NCBI GenBank assembly: GCA_029945375.1
Contig: CM057062.1
Coordinates: 1,426,001 to 1,490,000 of the forward strand
Origin: Agaricus subrufescens
Taxonomy: Eukaryota; Basidiomycota; Agaricomycetes; Agaricales; Agaricaceae
Length of the DNA stretch: 64,000 nt
Direction of reading: 5' to 3'
A program made the translations under genes and the position numbers. Under the pieces are notes generated by a model that was not told the origin of the DNA, made no database searches, and saw nothing but the letters and a program-made list of their open reading frames with translations. Within the stretch, counting starts at the first letter, position 1; each line of letters begins with the position of its first letter. Positions 12,875 to 24,677 of the stretch are shown one piece after another.

Positions 12875-13705
12875 CATCAGCAAAACGGCTCAAAAAATGT
12901 AAGGCTTTAGAATTCAACGGCAATGTGTAAAGTATACCACTATGTCTAAAGTTTCAAGCAAGGTGAAAACTAAAATTGAAACGTGCTGAATATATTGTAT
13001 ATAATGTATGGTTCCTGAACAATGGCGAAGAATGGAGAGCTTACAATCTTTTGTTGAGATTACAATCTTTTCTTCAGATTACAATCTTATAGTGCCGAGG
13101 ACAGCAAAATTTATTATCTAATACAGCTATATATGGCAGGATGAGCCAACAGGCAGAACTTATATATGGCCTGTTTTACCCGTCGGCACCACCGGGAATC
13201 GAACGCCAGACCTCCTGGGAGCAAGACCACGCAGCAAGCCACTTAAACACCTGAGCCACAGTACTGACTTACTCACTTAGTACATACGTCAAATATATAC
13301 ACAAATTCAAAAAACTCGAAAATTTTCTAAGTCCCTCAGCCGCTGGTATGCACCATCGATGCTGCCCTCGTATAATGTTAGATTCATATACCATTTAATT
13401 TTAGTGTTGGAGTCAGGCTTTTAATCCCACATTAAAGATTGAAGCATCGATGTATTCTTCGAAAAAGATTGTAATCTTAACACGATAAATTGTGACATGA
13501 TTGTATGCTTTGAAAAAGATTGTAATCTTAAACAAATAAAATGTGCCATGATTGTATTCTTTTATTCAGATTGTAAGGTCTTAAAAAGCTTCTATTGTCC
13601 ATTTATTTCACTTTACCAGAACGTAAGCATTCACATTTTCTTTATTTGTAATACAATGTATGTTTATGAGGTAAGGTCTACAATATTTGAGCCAATTTGC
13701 TGATG
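12875..13705. mobile_element. 831-bp non-autonomous TIR element
   Basis: The ends are inverted repeats: CATCAGCAAAACGGCTCAAA on the left (12875) and, read from the right end inward, CATCAGCAAATTGGCTCAAA. The match continues imperfectly for about 30 bases. The homologous place at about 35026 lacks the whole segment (AGTTGTTGAC uninterrupted), while here TT appears on both sides, suggesting a 2-bp target duplication. Inside are several AGATTGTAATC words in opposite orientation (13044-13092 versus 13465-13570) and a tRNA-like sequence. It has no transposase, so it would depend on one supplied elsewhere. Confidence 0.72.
13186..13262 (-). ncRNA. tRNA-like (pol III promoter-like) sequence inside the TIR element
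   Basis: On the minus strand there is an A-box-like TGGCTCAGGTGTTTAAGTGG, and about 35 bases further a B-box-like GCGTTCGATTCCC. The T-stem does not pair properly and no clean acceptor stem can be built, so it is not a functional tRNA. It may be the head of a SINE-like sequence captured by, or forming part of, the 831-bp element. Confidence 0.4.
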
Positions 13706-14173
13706 TTGTTGACATTGGCCAGATTATCCACAATGTTGTTATTGAGATTCCCTAGTCCTTGACTGGGTGTCTTGCTTGTCCAAATCGATGTCCCGCGTCT
13801 CAAATGCCGTTCTTCAATTGACTCAACAAAGCCAATCCATTTGCTCCGTCTACGAGCTACAACATACCAGTATATTGCGTTAACCCAAGCCATCAGCCGT
13901 TCTGCCAACCGTGTCAAGGCCTCGGGCTTGGATACCAGACAACAGATGTATCGCCTCGTTTTCAACAGAAACCTCATTCTTGAGCAGATGCTCCCTCCTA
14001 ACGCAGCTCGTACCCTGGATTTGCAAGTGAACAACTGCCCCTAGTGGTTGTGATCTCGCATCATCATTCCCTTCTCCGAGTTGAGGGTCAATAATGTGTC
14101 TTGAGAGCTCCACATCAGCACAACCAAGCAAAGGAACAGGTATCATGCTGTTGGATTGCATCTTGAAGTACAT

Positions 14174-15814
14174 GCCATGTTGAAATAGCTCAAGGTAAGA
14201 TAACTTGCTGAGGATATTGTGCCTTTTGAGCTGACGAAATTTTCAAGGGCTGTCAAGCTTGATGCCCATAATTCATAGCAAAAATTGGTATCACGCAGTC
14301 ATACCAATATCATCCTGTACCGCCTCAGTCAGCTGATTTTATCCATGGTGGTGGTCGTCAAGTTGCTCAGTTACCTGTACCCATGTCTCTCAGACACTTT
14401 AAATCCGATACAGCAATGCTGTGCATGCAACGATCACAAGACATTGACACCACAAAATTGGTATTCTGACTCTGACAACAAATGTCAAGCGTGTGTACCG
14501 AGGGTCAGGGCGACATGCACATTGAGCTCGACTGCACGTGGCGGTATTCTCGGCGTCTTGAGGCATGTGAACAATAGGCATGCGTGTGTGTTCACAACCT
14601 TTGAGGCTGTATACAGCCTAATTAATACTGCCATGTACAATTTCGTTGGCTTGCCTCGAGAGCGTGTTGGCCAAAAGCAGTTGTAAAAGGACCTGGGTGA
14701 AGCCGTCTGCCATACAGGGAAGGAGCGTACTGCATGTTAGGAAAATGGGAATGGTTTTTGATATGATTTGTTGGGGTTGTTTGGTAGGAGAATGTACTGC
14801 AGGGGGAAAGAAGGGGCAAGGGTGTCTGGTAGAAGCCATTCGGCGGGACTCCCAATGTCAGTCATGACCTAGGGAAGGGGAATGGGAATGGTTACTTTGG
14901 TGCCATTGCCGCCCAGCAGCGATACAGGGCCCTTGAGCTAGCTCTTGAAAAAGAGCTTGTTGCATGACCCTTGGCAATCCTTATGTTTCTGATCAGCCAG
15001 TGCTATGAGGGAGGGCCAGGATGTTCAAAAGTTGAATAGATTATCAAGGCATGCTGAACGTACTGAAGAACTTGCTGTTGTTAGCCCCCGTGCTCTCCAT
15101 GTCCTCAATTCACACCACCAGTATATGGCACAGCCCAGCTTCTCAATGATAACAGTCTTCTGAAGGCCCCCCGAATAACCTGTGTCCCTCACCTGTGGGC
15201 GGCATTCTCGTCGAAGCTCGTGGTCTACCTCCACCATGCTCCCTGTTTTGCCATGCATGAGAGAAGGGTTCGTGACTGTGGCATCAAGGATGCAGGCATG
15301 AGGGTTGACTGTGCTCGAGTACCAAGAATAGCTCGCGTCCGTCAGCCATGGCCACCCTTGATGGGATCAAACTCAAGCAAGAAAAGTTTTGTCCTCTGTT
15401 CTGCTGCTACTGAATGTTACTGTATATGTCGCTGGCGCATTTGTCAAAGGTTAGTTTTCCCAATTCCATTCATCGAGCACATCCTGTGTCTTACAACCGA
15501 TCAAACCCCCAGGCAGTCATTGCTATACACAATTCCATTTAAACCTCTTCTCGCAAAAGTTGACTCCTGGCTCATAAGCACTGCGGAGTGGTCCTCCGAA
15601 TTCATGTTGTGGGTACCTGGATGAATAGCTGGGAAATGGGCATTTTGTGCATGTCTGTTGCGTCAAAGCAGGCAAATTCCGTATCCCCTACTTCCTAAAC
15701 GGTTCCCCCTCAAAAGCAGATTTGTTCTGTCTTTCTGCACTCTTCTTGTACCCCTCCCCTCTTACTCCCCTTTCTACATTCACGTCCCGTTCTCTTGCTT
15801 CTCGCGCCTTCATA
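14174..15814. repeat. cassette 3, region upstream of gene C
   Basis: 14280-15370 is nearly identical to 35590-36378, and the following bases (15364 onward) are nearly identical to 57464 onward. It is therefore the uninterrupted version of the site into which the 21-kb element inserted; the empty target GGATC is at 15364-15368. It holds open stretches in both strands but no supported gene. A pyrimidine-rich CCCTCCCCTC tract at 15750 precedes gene C and is likely its promoter. Confidence 0.6.
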
Positions 15815-16330
15815 ATGTTCGATGACGATGCTGATGTTGGGGAGCCCCACCGTCTCCCAGCTCTTGAGCTCCCGGTGTTCCTTCCGCCGACACCACTTGG
15901 TGGTGGCGTGATGGAACAAGTTATCATCGATGTGGACATCATCTTGGCTGACATGCCTCTCGTCCTCTTCCCCAACTTTGAAGTTCCACAGGCGCATGTA
16001 TTTGTGAGTTCCTTTCTACACTATTACTGTCTTCTATCCGCTCACTCAAAACCTTTTCTTTCAACCAGCTGCAAAACTTTTACCAAACTGCTGGGATTGT
16101 TGGTGGCCTGACTAGACGTTGGATCGCTACAGTGTTTATGACCACAGGAACTTTCATTCAGGATACACTCAGACCTTTTAACGGCACCGCAAGGGTATGT
16201 GCTTTTTACTTTTGTGTTGTGATCTTATATGTATTGAAATGGAAGCCTGCAGCGCGTCGTTAGGCAGCTTGCAGAAGTTGCCAGGAGCATGGTCCCGGAG
16301 AATATACACTTTACTCGCGCTACCCTCTAG
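15815..16330 (+). CDS. small unknown protein, cassette family member C, 130 aa
   Basis: Exons 15815-16003, 16069-16194 and 16253-16330 (63, 42 and 25 codons plus stop) join in phase 0 with GT/AG introns. The start ATG is followed by FDDDADVGEP. The first two exon lengths (189, 126) equal those of gene D at 57916, and the 126-nt middle exon equals that of gene E, whose product starts it with LQN as well. The last exon (RQLAEVARSMVPEN) corresponds to the last exon of A and B (EEVRERVPEW). The protein ends 11 residues earlier than D because of a TAG. No signal peptide or known domain; the first exon is acidic and Pro/Leu-rich. Function unknown. Confidence 0.7.
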
Positions 16331-17050
16331 GGACACTGAGAACAATTCACCATCTCTCATTAGTGAATTACGTCGGGGAGCTTGTATGTATTGATTTGTG
16401 GACCTCTTTTTTTGATTGATGCTATCAGCCTATGTTTTCTTATAATTTTCCGGGTTCTGTTTTCCGCCTCACAATAAAGAATGTGTTTTTTGTGTTCAAA
16501 CTTAGATTTTTAAGACATGTTGCCTTGCCACCGAAAATGAAAGTGAGGCTTCGAAGCTCCCCCCCCAATCCTGCAAAACACGAGGCACGTGTGACCGACA
16601 CTGACTGATGCTTTCCAATTTGGTGACAGTATGATGGCCACTTATGGGCAATGTCTATTTTCTTCCCCAAAGGAAGAACTTCATCCATTCATCAGCTTCT
16701 AACAAAAATGTCCGTCGGGTGATTTAGATTTCATACTTCATTTACTGTTTGACATCGAGCATATGTGTACCAGTGGTCGTGGTGTGAATTGTGGGGTGCA
16801 GTAGCAAGAAAATTTGTTCCATGTCCTTACTTTGATTTCGGGGTGATTATGAGGACGCCACATGCTCCATGATCATACCATTACTGCTTGCATCAGGCCT
16901 CTGGTATAGACATATCCGTAGATTAAATAAGCTCGAACATGTTTGGGTTTTTAGGGAGCACCGGTCGGGAAAGTGAAAAGTTTGCTTTAGATCCGTTCTC
17001 ACAGTGGTTATTCTCATACCGGATATATCTGACTTGAGGAGGATTGATGT
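16331..17050. repeat. spacer between gene C and GPI13 relic, copy of 58470-59230
   Basis: The block matches the spacer downstream of gene D, for example CACGAGGCACGTGTGACCGA near 16580 and 58680 and GAGGACGCCACAT near 16850 and 58990. A weaker copy follows gene E (30720-31330). No gene seen. Confidence 0.6.
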
Positions 17051-17819
17051 CACCCTCTCCTTTGGTTATCCACCGGAACTAAAGAAAGAAGCGATATGTC
17101 GTGCTTCCATCTAATTCCGTTCCAAAGGACGGACTCATGACATTTAAGCTAGAGCTCTAAGAGAAACTTTTTTTTCAAGAGTGTTTTATTAAGGAAGGGT
17201 ATATCACATGGGACCAATGCCATGGCTCTTGCGCAGCTCTTGCATATCCGAATGATTGGCTCCAGTCAAGACTCGAAGAAAAGAAGAACGGGTACTGCAT
17301 GATCTTCCCCGTCATAAATTGATATTCGGTTGTCTGATAGATTAGCTCGGAATGTTCCGTGACAAGGGGCTACAGCTGGGCCACAGCAAAAGTGCTGAAT
17401 CCTTGCGTGGACGCGGACTGATGCGGACGCTACGCGGACACCTCCTTCCAATCTCCTTAACACTGGTAACACATGAAGCTTATAACCATTACAACTATTA
17501 TGTAACTTCGCTATCCTAGTCGGCCGAATGACCGTTACACCAAAAGGGATATAACAGAATATCTTAGATATTCTGCCACCGACTAGTATATATGTTGTAA
17601 GCTCAGGCTTACATATTATGATATGCCTGAATGAAAACTTAGCACATTGGAAGTGTTACAAAGTACCGTGTGAGTATATAGCTTGGACACATGGAAGGGG
17701 CCTGATGCGCACCCAACGCAGGCTCAACGCGGAAAAGCGTCCGCGTGGGTGCCCGCATTTTTCTGCGAGTCCCCGTGATAGGACATACAAGGGTTTGTCA
17801 ATGGGAGGATTGTAAGGAA
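17051..17819. other. sequence replacing the 3' end of the GPI13 copy
   Basis: Relative to the 57-63 kb copy, the 3' part of GPI13 (59639-60190) is absent and this 770-bp stretch stands in its place. It contains GCGGAC-rich words (17405-17445 and 17740-17770) also seen within the relic at 26840-26890, and a palindrome CAGAATATC-TTA-GATATTCTG at about 17551-17571. It may be an inserted small repeat. No gene seen. Confidence 0.4.
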
Positions 17820-19575
17820 TGTCGCTGGCTCCACCACTTCGTCTACTTTTCTTCTCTTCCCCGAGCTCGCATTTTTCGGTGTCATGGCCGTCGATGGTGA
17901 TGATGATTTCGCAGCGGGATCAGATAGTCTACCAACGATGGGGTTCAAAGCGCTCCCAACTTGGCTTTCAATCTCCTTCGCATCCCCTCACCCCATCCAA
18001 AGCTTCCAAATACGCAACAAATGCCACAGCACTTGACCCGGCACCACTTGTCCAGTGAGTGGCGTGCACAGATACACGAACGCGAAAGACAGGAGATAGA
18101 ACAGCAAATACGGCGCTCCGTAGGCATTTGCATATCCTAAAACAACACCTTGGCTTGTCATGTCCGTGTTTGTGGCCGCCAATGACGAAGATGTTGAGTT
18201 GGACAATGGAGCACGGACGTGAATGTCGAGACATGGTGGGATGATCGACCATCCTATCATTCCGAGTCCCAACAGGGCACAACCGCCTCTGCATACGGTC
18301 ACGAGCGACATGAGCCTGACACAGACGAGGAACAACAATGAGAATCCAAGTATCCTTCCCCAAGGAGTTGAAAGGCCAAGCCTCCCAAGCAACGCACTGG
18401 AACGCTTGCTCTTCGACTTGCTTGACGATGACGTAATAGAGGATAATCCCGGCGCTGCCATGCCTGTCAGCACGAAAGGTACCATTGCGGTCGCGCTCAA
18501 CCATAACACAGCCGGTCCTCCCAGAAAGTGAAAGAATTGGAAAAGAATGATGAAGCGTGCAACGAGAGGATCGCAGCACCGAAAATTCCACCCTGTCCTG
18601 CCACCCTGCACCACCAGTTCGAGGTGGATTAAGGAGGTAATGACAGCGAATACGCATCCAATCATGAGACCAGTGAATAAAGCCGCCTCGAGCGGATCGA
18701 AAGGAACTGCCTGAATGATGGACGACGGGAGTAAAGATCTGAGGGTGTAACACAAGGTGAAAGTTGTAATGCCCACTCCTGCAGTCGTGTTCCATACACT
18801 CGGGACGAGCAAATGAACAAAGGAGTGACCATCACGGGGACTTTTCTGTCGCAAAGCCACGGAGATGAGGAATGTGGTAACCATCGCGGTCAGCATGAGA
18901 GCTAAACCCGAGGCATTAGTTCGGGATTGGACTGTGCCCAAATGGCGCGACACATGGAGAGGGCGGCTTGATTGTAAGACGCCATCGAAATCAGACTTTG
19001 GGAGAATTTTGGGGTGGGAGTTAGGAGCGTGTTCCAGGCAGAGTCGAGCTCGGAGCCGGAGGAAGGAGCGCGGTACGTCTCTAGGTACTGATGAATCTGT
19101 CGTGAGTTGAGGTCGAATGATACCCGAGTACGACGAGAAGCGTATCGTCATCGCGTAGGTCCACTACTCTTCGTAGCGCAGTGTTCACTTGTTTTAATTA
19201 GGGGCTAACAAGATGACCGACGTGATCAACACCTAGAAGATGACCTATAAGGAAGTCGAGTTGCCCTTTAGAGGTGGAGGTATCGGATGAAGGGGAAGTC
19301 CAGGATGGGCATTGCGGAATAACGGGAAAATGATGTGTCAGGACACTGGTATCGACAGTATGTAGGTCCTCCACGTTGAACGAATCATACAGGAAGGTGA
19401 TGTTGGGGTGGAATGGTGTCGGGAATACGGAAAGCTACGTGTCGTCTCCCATGAATGCGACCGTTGAAAGCATGACGCTTCAGTCTGGCTGAGATGTAAG
19501 AATAATGACGACACACACCAATCTGTTGGCCGCTGTAGGTGTTTGACAATCGAGACCTTCAGAATCTCTGAGCCA
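17820..19575 (-). pseudogene. GPI13 relic 3, truncated, with a 387-codon open frame
   Basis: This is a close copy of 60190-62765 of the intact GPI13 with internal deletions. One lost 441 bp (60664-61104 of the intact gene) at a 4-bp CTCT repeat, seen here at 18287-18290; because 441 is divisible by three the frame stays open from 17988 to 19151. Other deletions remove about 50 bp near 19020 and about 310 bp near 19118. The catalytic N-terminal half lacks the metal-binding segments and exon 1 is missing; the 3' end is also lost. It could express membrane segments only and is not a working transferase. At 19573-19575 it is fused to AlkB exon 1 sequence. Confidence 0.8.
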
Positions 19576-20950
19576 GAGTCGCTTGTTCATCCACCGGGGG
19601 AGTCCTTGATGTTCTAGCTGCCGTAGACATGCATGCTTCTCAGTCAAGGTTTTGAATTATGGCCTGTTTGTTATTACTGTTGGCAACGATTGAGCAGAGA
19701 GTCTTTGACTGAGGATATGGGAGTGGAGGTTGAGAAACTCGCGCATTTATGATAATCAGAAGTCAAGGGTGAAGAGGACGGTATGTATTGTGGTGTGTAC
19801 CAAGTGGCTGTGCAGGTCATTTGTCCGGCCGGCTCGCGGGCCTTTGATGGACGGCGAATGCCTTGATGTCGATGGCCTATCTATTAGATGAAGCGTTCTT
19901 GTTTTCTAGTCCCATGCTCGTTTCTCGAACGTCCGCGGCCCGTTGGGAAATCGACTATATTTAGTAAAACGTCGAGTGACCCTATGTTCTTCCGCCACCG
20001 CCTCTAAATTTACAGTTGATATCGTTCAACTGGGTCCGATGTTTTTGCTGTAGTGCTTTATTTATCGCATTGTCCCCACATGTGTTTCGAAGGTAAACTT
20101 GGGAGAACCTCACCGGGGATGATAGGTTGTTTTCAGACGAGGCAATAGTCTGATGGTGCCAATTGGAATTAGGACCGAAAACGAGCTGCGTGAGTGATGT
20201 TTCGGGAGTCAATGCGGGTTACGGCAGGAAACTGTCAGCTACTGTCATGTTCGGAGATGACCGCTACTAAGTAGACTGAGCAAAGGCGACCATTAATTTC
20301 ACCTCCCTCAATGCTTGTTCGGGTGTAGCCAACGATGCTAGCTTGATTGGCAATCACTGTTTGCTTCGAGGAAGCCGCGGTTCTGTGATCTCTAATTATA
20401 TCCGACGACTTATCTGATTGAGTTTGGAACCATTTCAGCAAGTAATAGGTGGAACACGGGAAAATCTATACGTGTGAGGCACGTAGGTTTCCGTTATAGA
20501 TAGCCATAACTATAGTTTTGAACAGGAAGTGGAAATGTTGAGAGGAAAAACAGGAAATGCGTCTACTAGCTTGCCCCCGGAACAAATATTCCGAAGAAGA
20601 GCTGCCATCTTGTCCTTATTCTTTGGAATGCAGGGGACGTGTCAAGACATGTAGTATGCAGTTGCTGTAGTCTGAGAATCAAAAGAACATGTATCGAGGC
20701 TTTATGGTGATTCACCATGGTACCAATGGGGCAGAACTGTTTGTCAACAATTGGTGCCGAGCAGGGCAAAAAAATGTTCCGAAAACACCAGATCAGGCAT
20801 AATGACGAAACGGGAAACGCAGGCCTGCGAATGAACAGCATCTGAACAGCATTGAGGCGCAAGACTCGCCTGCTGGCTGCTGCTGGTGTATAGGAGGCGC
20901 AAGTGTTGTTTGCTTCGCAACTGAAGCCAAGATCTTATGAATTATTACAT
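19573..20950. repeat. duplicated AlkB exon 1 fragment and upstream DNA (copy 2)
   Basis: Starting at the GPI13 junction, the sequence is a diverged copy of AlkB exon 1 (antisense ATG near 19630) and of the 1.4 kb upstream of that gene at 3020-4400. The exon is truncated and followed by no further exons, so it is non-coding as AlkB. No other gene is visible up to 20950. Confidence 0.7.
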
Positions 20951-23900
20951 TGAGCATAAAGAGGTCAATAACTTACGCAGCGCAAGGGGGCGAGGGCGCA
21001 GAGCTTCGACTCACATGCTCCGAGTTGCTCGTATCGTCCCCGTTGCTCGTCGAGAATTTGCAAACGCGTCGGACCAGTGTTGGATACGAGGCACGCAGTT
21101 AAGGGCGAGGTGCAGACGAGGAAGGTCACTGTAGACCTGATGTACAATGTGGTGGTCTGGGCCAGAAAGTATGAGAGACATTCAGAAGTGTGAATCGATA
21201 AGGACGATGCTGAGAAGAAAGAGACTCACCGGTAGAAAAAAAATATTGTTAGCAGCAGAGAACAAAAACGCGGGTTCATCCAGGCAAAAAAAGACGGAAC
21301 TTGAATAATGGGAATCAGAGACAAACTCAGGAACAGCGTGATCCAGATGGTTTCCTCCTCCTCTCGCTACTATCTCGTCCAGCGCCGAGCCTCGTGCCCT
21401 CGTCACCACAAAACGCATGGACCCATCTTGATCCCGCCCAAAACAGCCTGAATAATCTCAGCATTTTGCCCAACACAGCGTCTCCGAGAACGAACTCAAT
21501 CCGATTTGTAGATTCACGCGCCTACGACCGCAGCTCGACGGGATCCTCTGCGCGCATGTAATTCCGAATAATAGTGACCTTGAAAGTGGAAGGGTGTCAA
21601 GGATTAATGCTGCTCGTGCGTTGTTCTACCTCAGTAGGCAGAAGATGTAATTATCCTCACATCTCGCGACTTGGCTTGTTAGGATGTTTGCTCAAAAAAG
21701 CGTGGCCTCAGGGCATTTTTATGCCTTTATCGCGACCCCAGAATTTGAGCGGTTGGAGAGCTTGCACCGACAGGCCGAGGCCCATAACAGAGGTGCGCAA
21801 ATCACTTACAATACAACCTGTATCTCTTGCTTATTGGCGAGGGGGTAGTTGCTGACATTTGCCAGTTTTTCTAGAGCGCTAATGGTGAATTCGCCTAGTA
21901 CTGTCTTGGATACCTCTATTCCATGCCGACATCTCGCGCTTCGAACACCCGCCTTAAATAGCAACTGACGCAAAGCCAGTCTATTCGCTCCATTCGCTCC
22001 ATCTCTGAGCTATGACACATCAGCACGTCATATTGCGCCAGCCGTAAAGTGATTTCCAGCGGTACCAAGGCCCAGTCTTTCATATCAAACAACGGCTGAT
22101 CCATCCGCCTCGGCTTTCAATCGAAGCCTCACCCGTGAACGCATGTTCCTTTTTGGCAGCACTCGCTACGCAAATCTAGCAGGTTTCGAGACTCTTCCCT
22201 AATTTTGCGGACGCGACGCCAAAGGCGGCTTTATTCGTGTCGCACCACCCCCAGTATCCCGAGTTGACAGGTTGCTCTGGAAATCCCACATCAGCATGAC
22301 CAAGCGGGGTAACTCAAGCGTTGTGTCCTTACTTCACATCCTGAAGCTTCAATCACCACAGTTCAAGGTAAGATAAATTGCCGAAGAGTTTGCGTCCTTG
22401 GAACTGATGGGATCTCTGAATATCTAGCAGACTGAGTGCCCACAATTCATCCGAGGACCGGTATCACGAAGTCATACGAACGCTATCCTGTATCGTCTCA
22501 ATCAGCACGACTTTATCCATGATGGTAGTTTGAAAAGCTGCTCAGTTGGCTGAACTCACATCTCTCGGGCACGTTAGACCCGATACGGAAATGTTATAGA
22601 TGCCAGGTCACAAGACACTGAAATTGCGAAGGTGGCGTTTGAACTCTGACATCGGAGCGACATGCGCGTGATAACATGAAGAGGCTTCTTCGATTGTGAT
22701 ACAGGCTCAACTGCACCTAGCTGCTTTCTCAACTTTCATTCACATGCGAGCAAGAGACGTACAAACACATCTACGATTTTTTGGGCTGTACCCGATCGAA
22801 TTGATCTTGTTACACCAGAGTTTGTTGGCTTCCGGAGCTCTCTTGGCCAAGTAAAGAGGCATAAGAAGGATTCAATGAAATCGTCGTCACCCCTCGAGAG
22901 GGAGTGTGCTGCATGTCAAGAGAGATGAGTAGTGTCTTCGAGATAAGTCATTGCGATTGCTCGATGGGAGAGTTTACTGTATAAAACAAGGGATCGCACC
23001 CGCTGGAGGACATCCGGCAGGATCTTCTCTCCATGGCAGTCATGGCTTTGGGACTGGGGACATAGACTCCTGGATATGCCGAAATTTATGCTCTTGCTGG
23101 TCAAGCAGTGACACATCAACTTTGAGTAATCCTTCTGGAAGAGCCAATAATACGGCTACTTGGTGATATGCCAAAGCTATGAGGAAGAGTGAAGATGTTT
23201 ACAACTTCCCGAGATGACGAAGGCTCACAGATGTGCTAAGGCCTTGGTGTTTGCTGTTGCTTCATATCCTCAAGTCGCGCTAGGGGAATGTGGCGTACAG
23301 CCTGCCGACCGTTTCCGCATTTCGGGAGGCCTTTCGAATATATGACATTTCGCGCGTAGACGATGCTCTCTTTGGGGGTCACCTTCTGGCATCCAGTGAC
23401 GCTCCTTGTGAGAGAGAGAAGATGGTGTGGTATTGATATCATTGATCAAGGGACGTGAGCGTTTATTCGACTCTAATGCCAGATATAGCCTAGGTTGTGA
23501 GAGATTACATTCAAAGAGCGAGGGTGTTTCTTTCCCGTTCTGGTCGCGCTGATGACTACCATGTTCATCATGAGTGCATGCCTCTACGCCGAAGCCTCTC
23601 CTTTCTTGAAATATATATGGTACGGTCTCAACACTCAGGGATACTCAAGTGATCATCAGCGATCATCACACATTAATTACCCTTTGGGATTCTCTCAAGA
23701 TGTGGCTCCTACTTTGCCATGTTCGAGGTGCTGGACCGGATGATTCTGCGGTTTGGATATGTGTATGTGTGACTCCGGATGTGTAGGGTTTTCTGTGCGT
23801 ATCTGTCCCTTCATAACAAACGAAAGCATGATCCAAACGTATCCGAATCTGACTATTTAATAGCTCTCCAAACAAAGCGAGGCCTTTCTGCTTTCCTTCT

Positions 23901-23971
23901 GCCTCTCTTACACAACCTTCGTTTCCCGCTCCCACTCGTCTTTTACAACCTTATACGCCCCCTTTTTTGAA
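20951..23971. repeat. cassette 4, region upstream of gene B
   Basis: Aligns in order with 4320-7284 upstream of gene A (for example CACATGCTCCGAGTTGCTCGT near 21010 versus CACATGCTCTGAGTTGCTCGT near 4381; AAGGTAAGATAA near 22365 and 5734). It carries decayed minus-strand coding-like stretches, none continuous. The promoter of gene B is probably the pyrimidine-rich segment 23880-23940. Confidence 0.6.
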
Positions 23972-24677
23972 ATGTCTGGGCTCGCTCAAGGCCAAGCTCA
24001 CCTTGGAGAGCCGTTTTTTTTCCCTCCAAGGGATGAGCTTTCTCGGGCCCGCGCTGTAACCTTTGCAGCGCAGCGATATGACCCACACCCTCGTCCCCCT
24101 CCACTACTTGTCGATGGTGGCGCAAGGCGTGTATTTCATGATGTGACGGAGATGGTGGTGTCTCCTGCACATATGTCCTCGCTAGCACCTTCGCCGCCCC
24201 AAGCTGTTGTAAGCCACGTTTTATTTACCGTCTATCAGCTTGGCGGAATTTTGAAATTCTTGTTTTGCGTAGTCATACCAGAACTCCCCGTCTTTAGAAG
24301 ATAGCACCGGTAGCAGAGGCAGAGAGACGTCCGCTCGGAACGTACGCACGATTGGTACCCTCAATTGGTGTGCTCATAGCTCACTCTCGACTGTTTCTCA
24401 GAATCAGGCCCCAGATTTGGTTCAACACGCAAGAGCGTCCGTTCATTCGGTTAAGCATAGGATGGCCGCGTGTATACGTACCTTAAAGAATATTTCTCGC
24501 CGCGCTCTCCGACATCTCCGAGTCGGTAACGCTACGGTATGATTAACATGCTTCTATCCGATCCTTCATTGCACTAACCGGTTCGGAACATCACAGCGCA
24601 CCGTTGCACCTATCATAGACGAGGTCAGAGGCCGGGTTCCTGAATGGGCTCCTGTAACCCATCACCTTCTCAATTGA
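23972..24677 (+). CDS. small unknown protein, cassette family member B, 167 aa
   Basis: Exons 23972-24208, 24298-24354, 24408-24536 and 24597-24677 (79, 19, 43 and 26 codons plus stop) join in phase 0; introns have GT/AG ends. Exons 2-4 equal those of gene A in length, and the only length change is 12 extra codons in exon 1. Conserved words with A include AHLGE at the N-terminus, VFHDVT, VAEAE, VPEWAP and HLLN. Retaining the frame across four exons at this divergence points to a functional protein. It has a Pro/Arg-rich N-terminal half, a helical basic middle and no visible signal peptide. Function unknown. Confidence 0.72.

Larger units (their letters stand above)
12478..14173 (-). pseudogene. 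decayed multi-exon gene of cassette 3, split by an 831-bp element
   Basis: Minus-strand coding-like stretches are shared by this cassette and the one at 34640-35444. At 13706-14034 one reads LLKTRRYICCLVSKPEALT then WKIG/SKWIGFVESIEERH-type sequence; at 12478-12714 one reads MTHLHHDQVE, then a 3' end with TNWSSSSLGMSDPK before a stop. The 35-kb copy fills the gap between them with VGSLADVNNYFWPMRKRY. Here that junction is occupied by the TIR element at 12875-13705, so this copy cannot be expressed whole. I do not recognise the protein. Frames also slip near 14034. Confidence 0.45.

Noticed and set aside
13186..13262. A functional tRNA gene on the minus strand
   Set aside because: The T-stem does not pair and no 7-bp acceptor stem can be made; kept only as a tRNA-like sequence.
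14285..14686. A 133-codon plus-strand gene, with a similar frame at 35598
   Set aside because: The similarity is simply that of two nearly identical duplicated segments; the frames end at different places and no splice or domain support exists.
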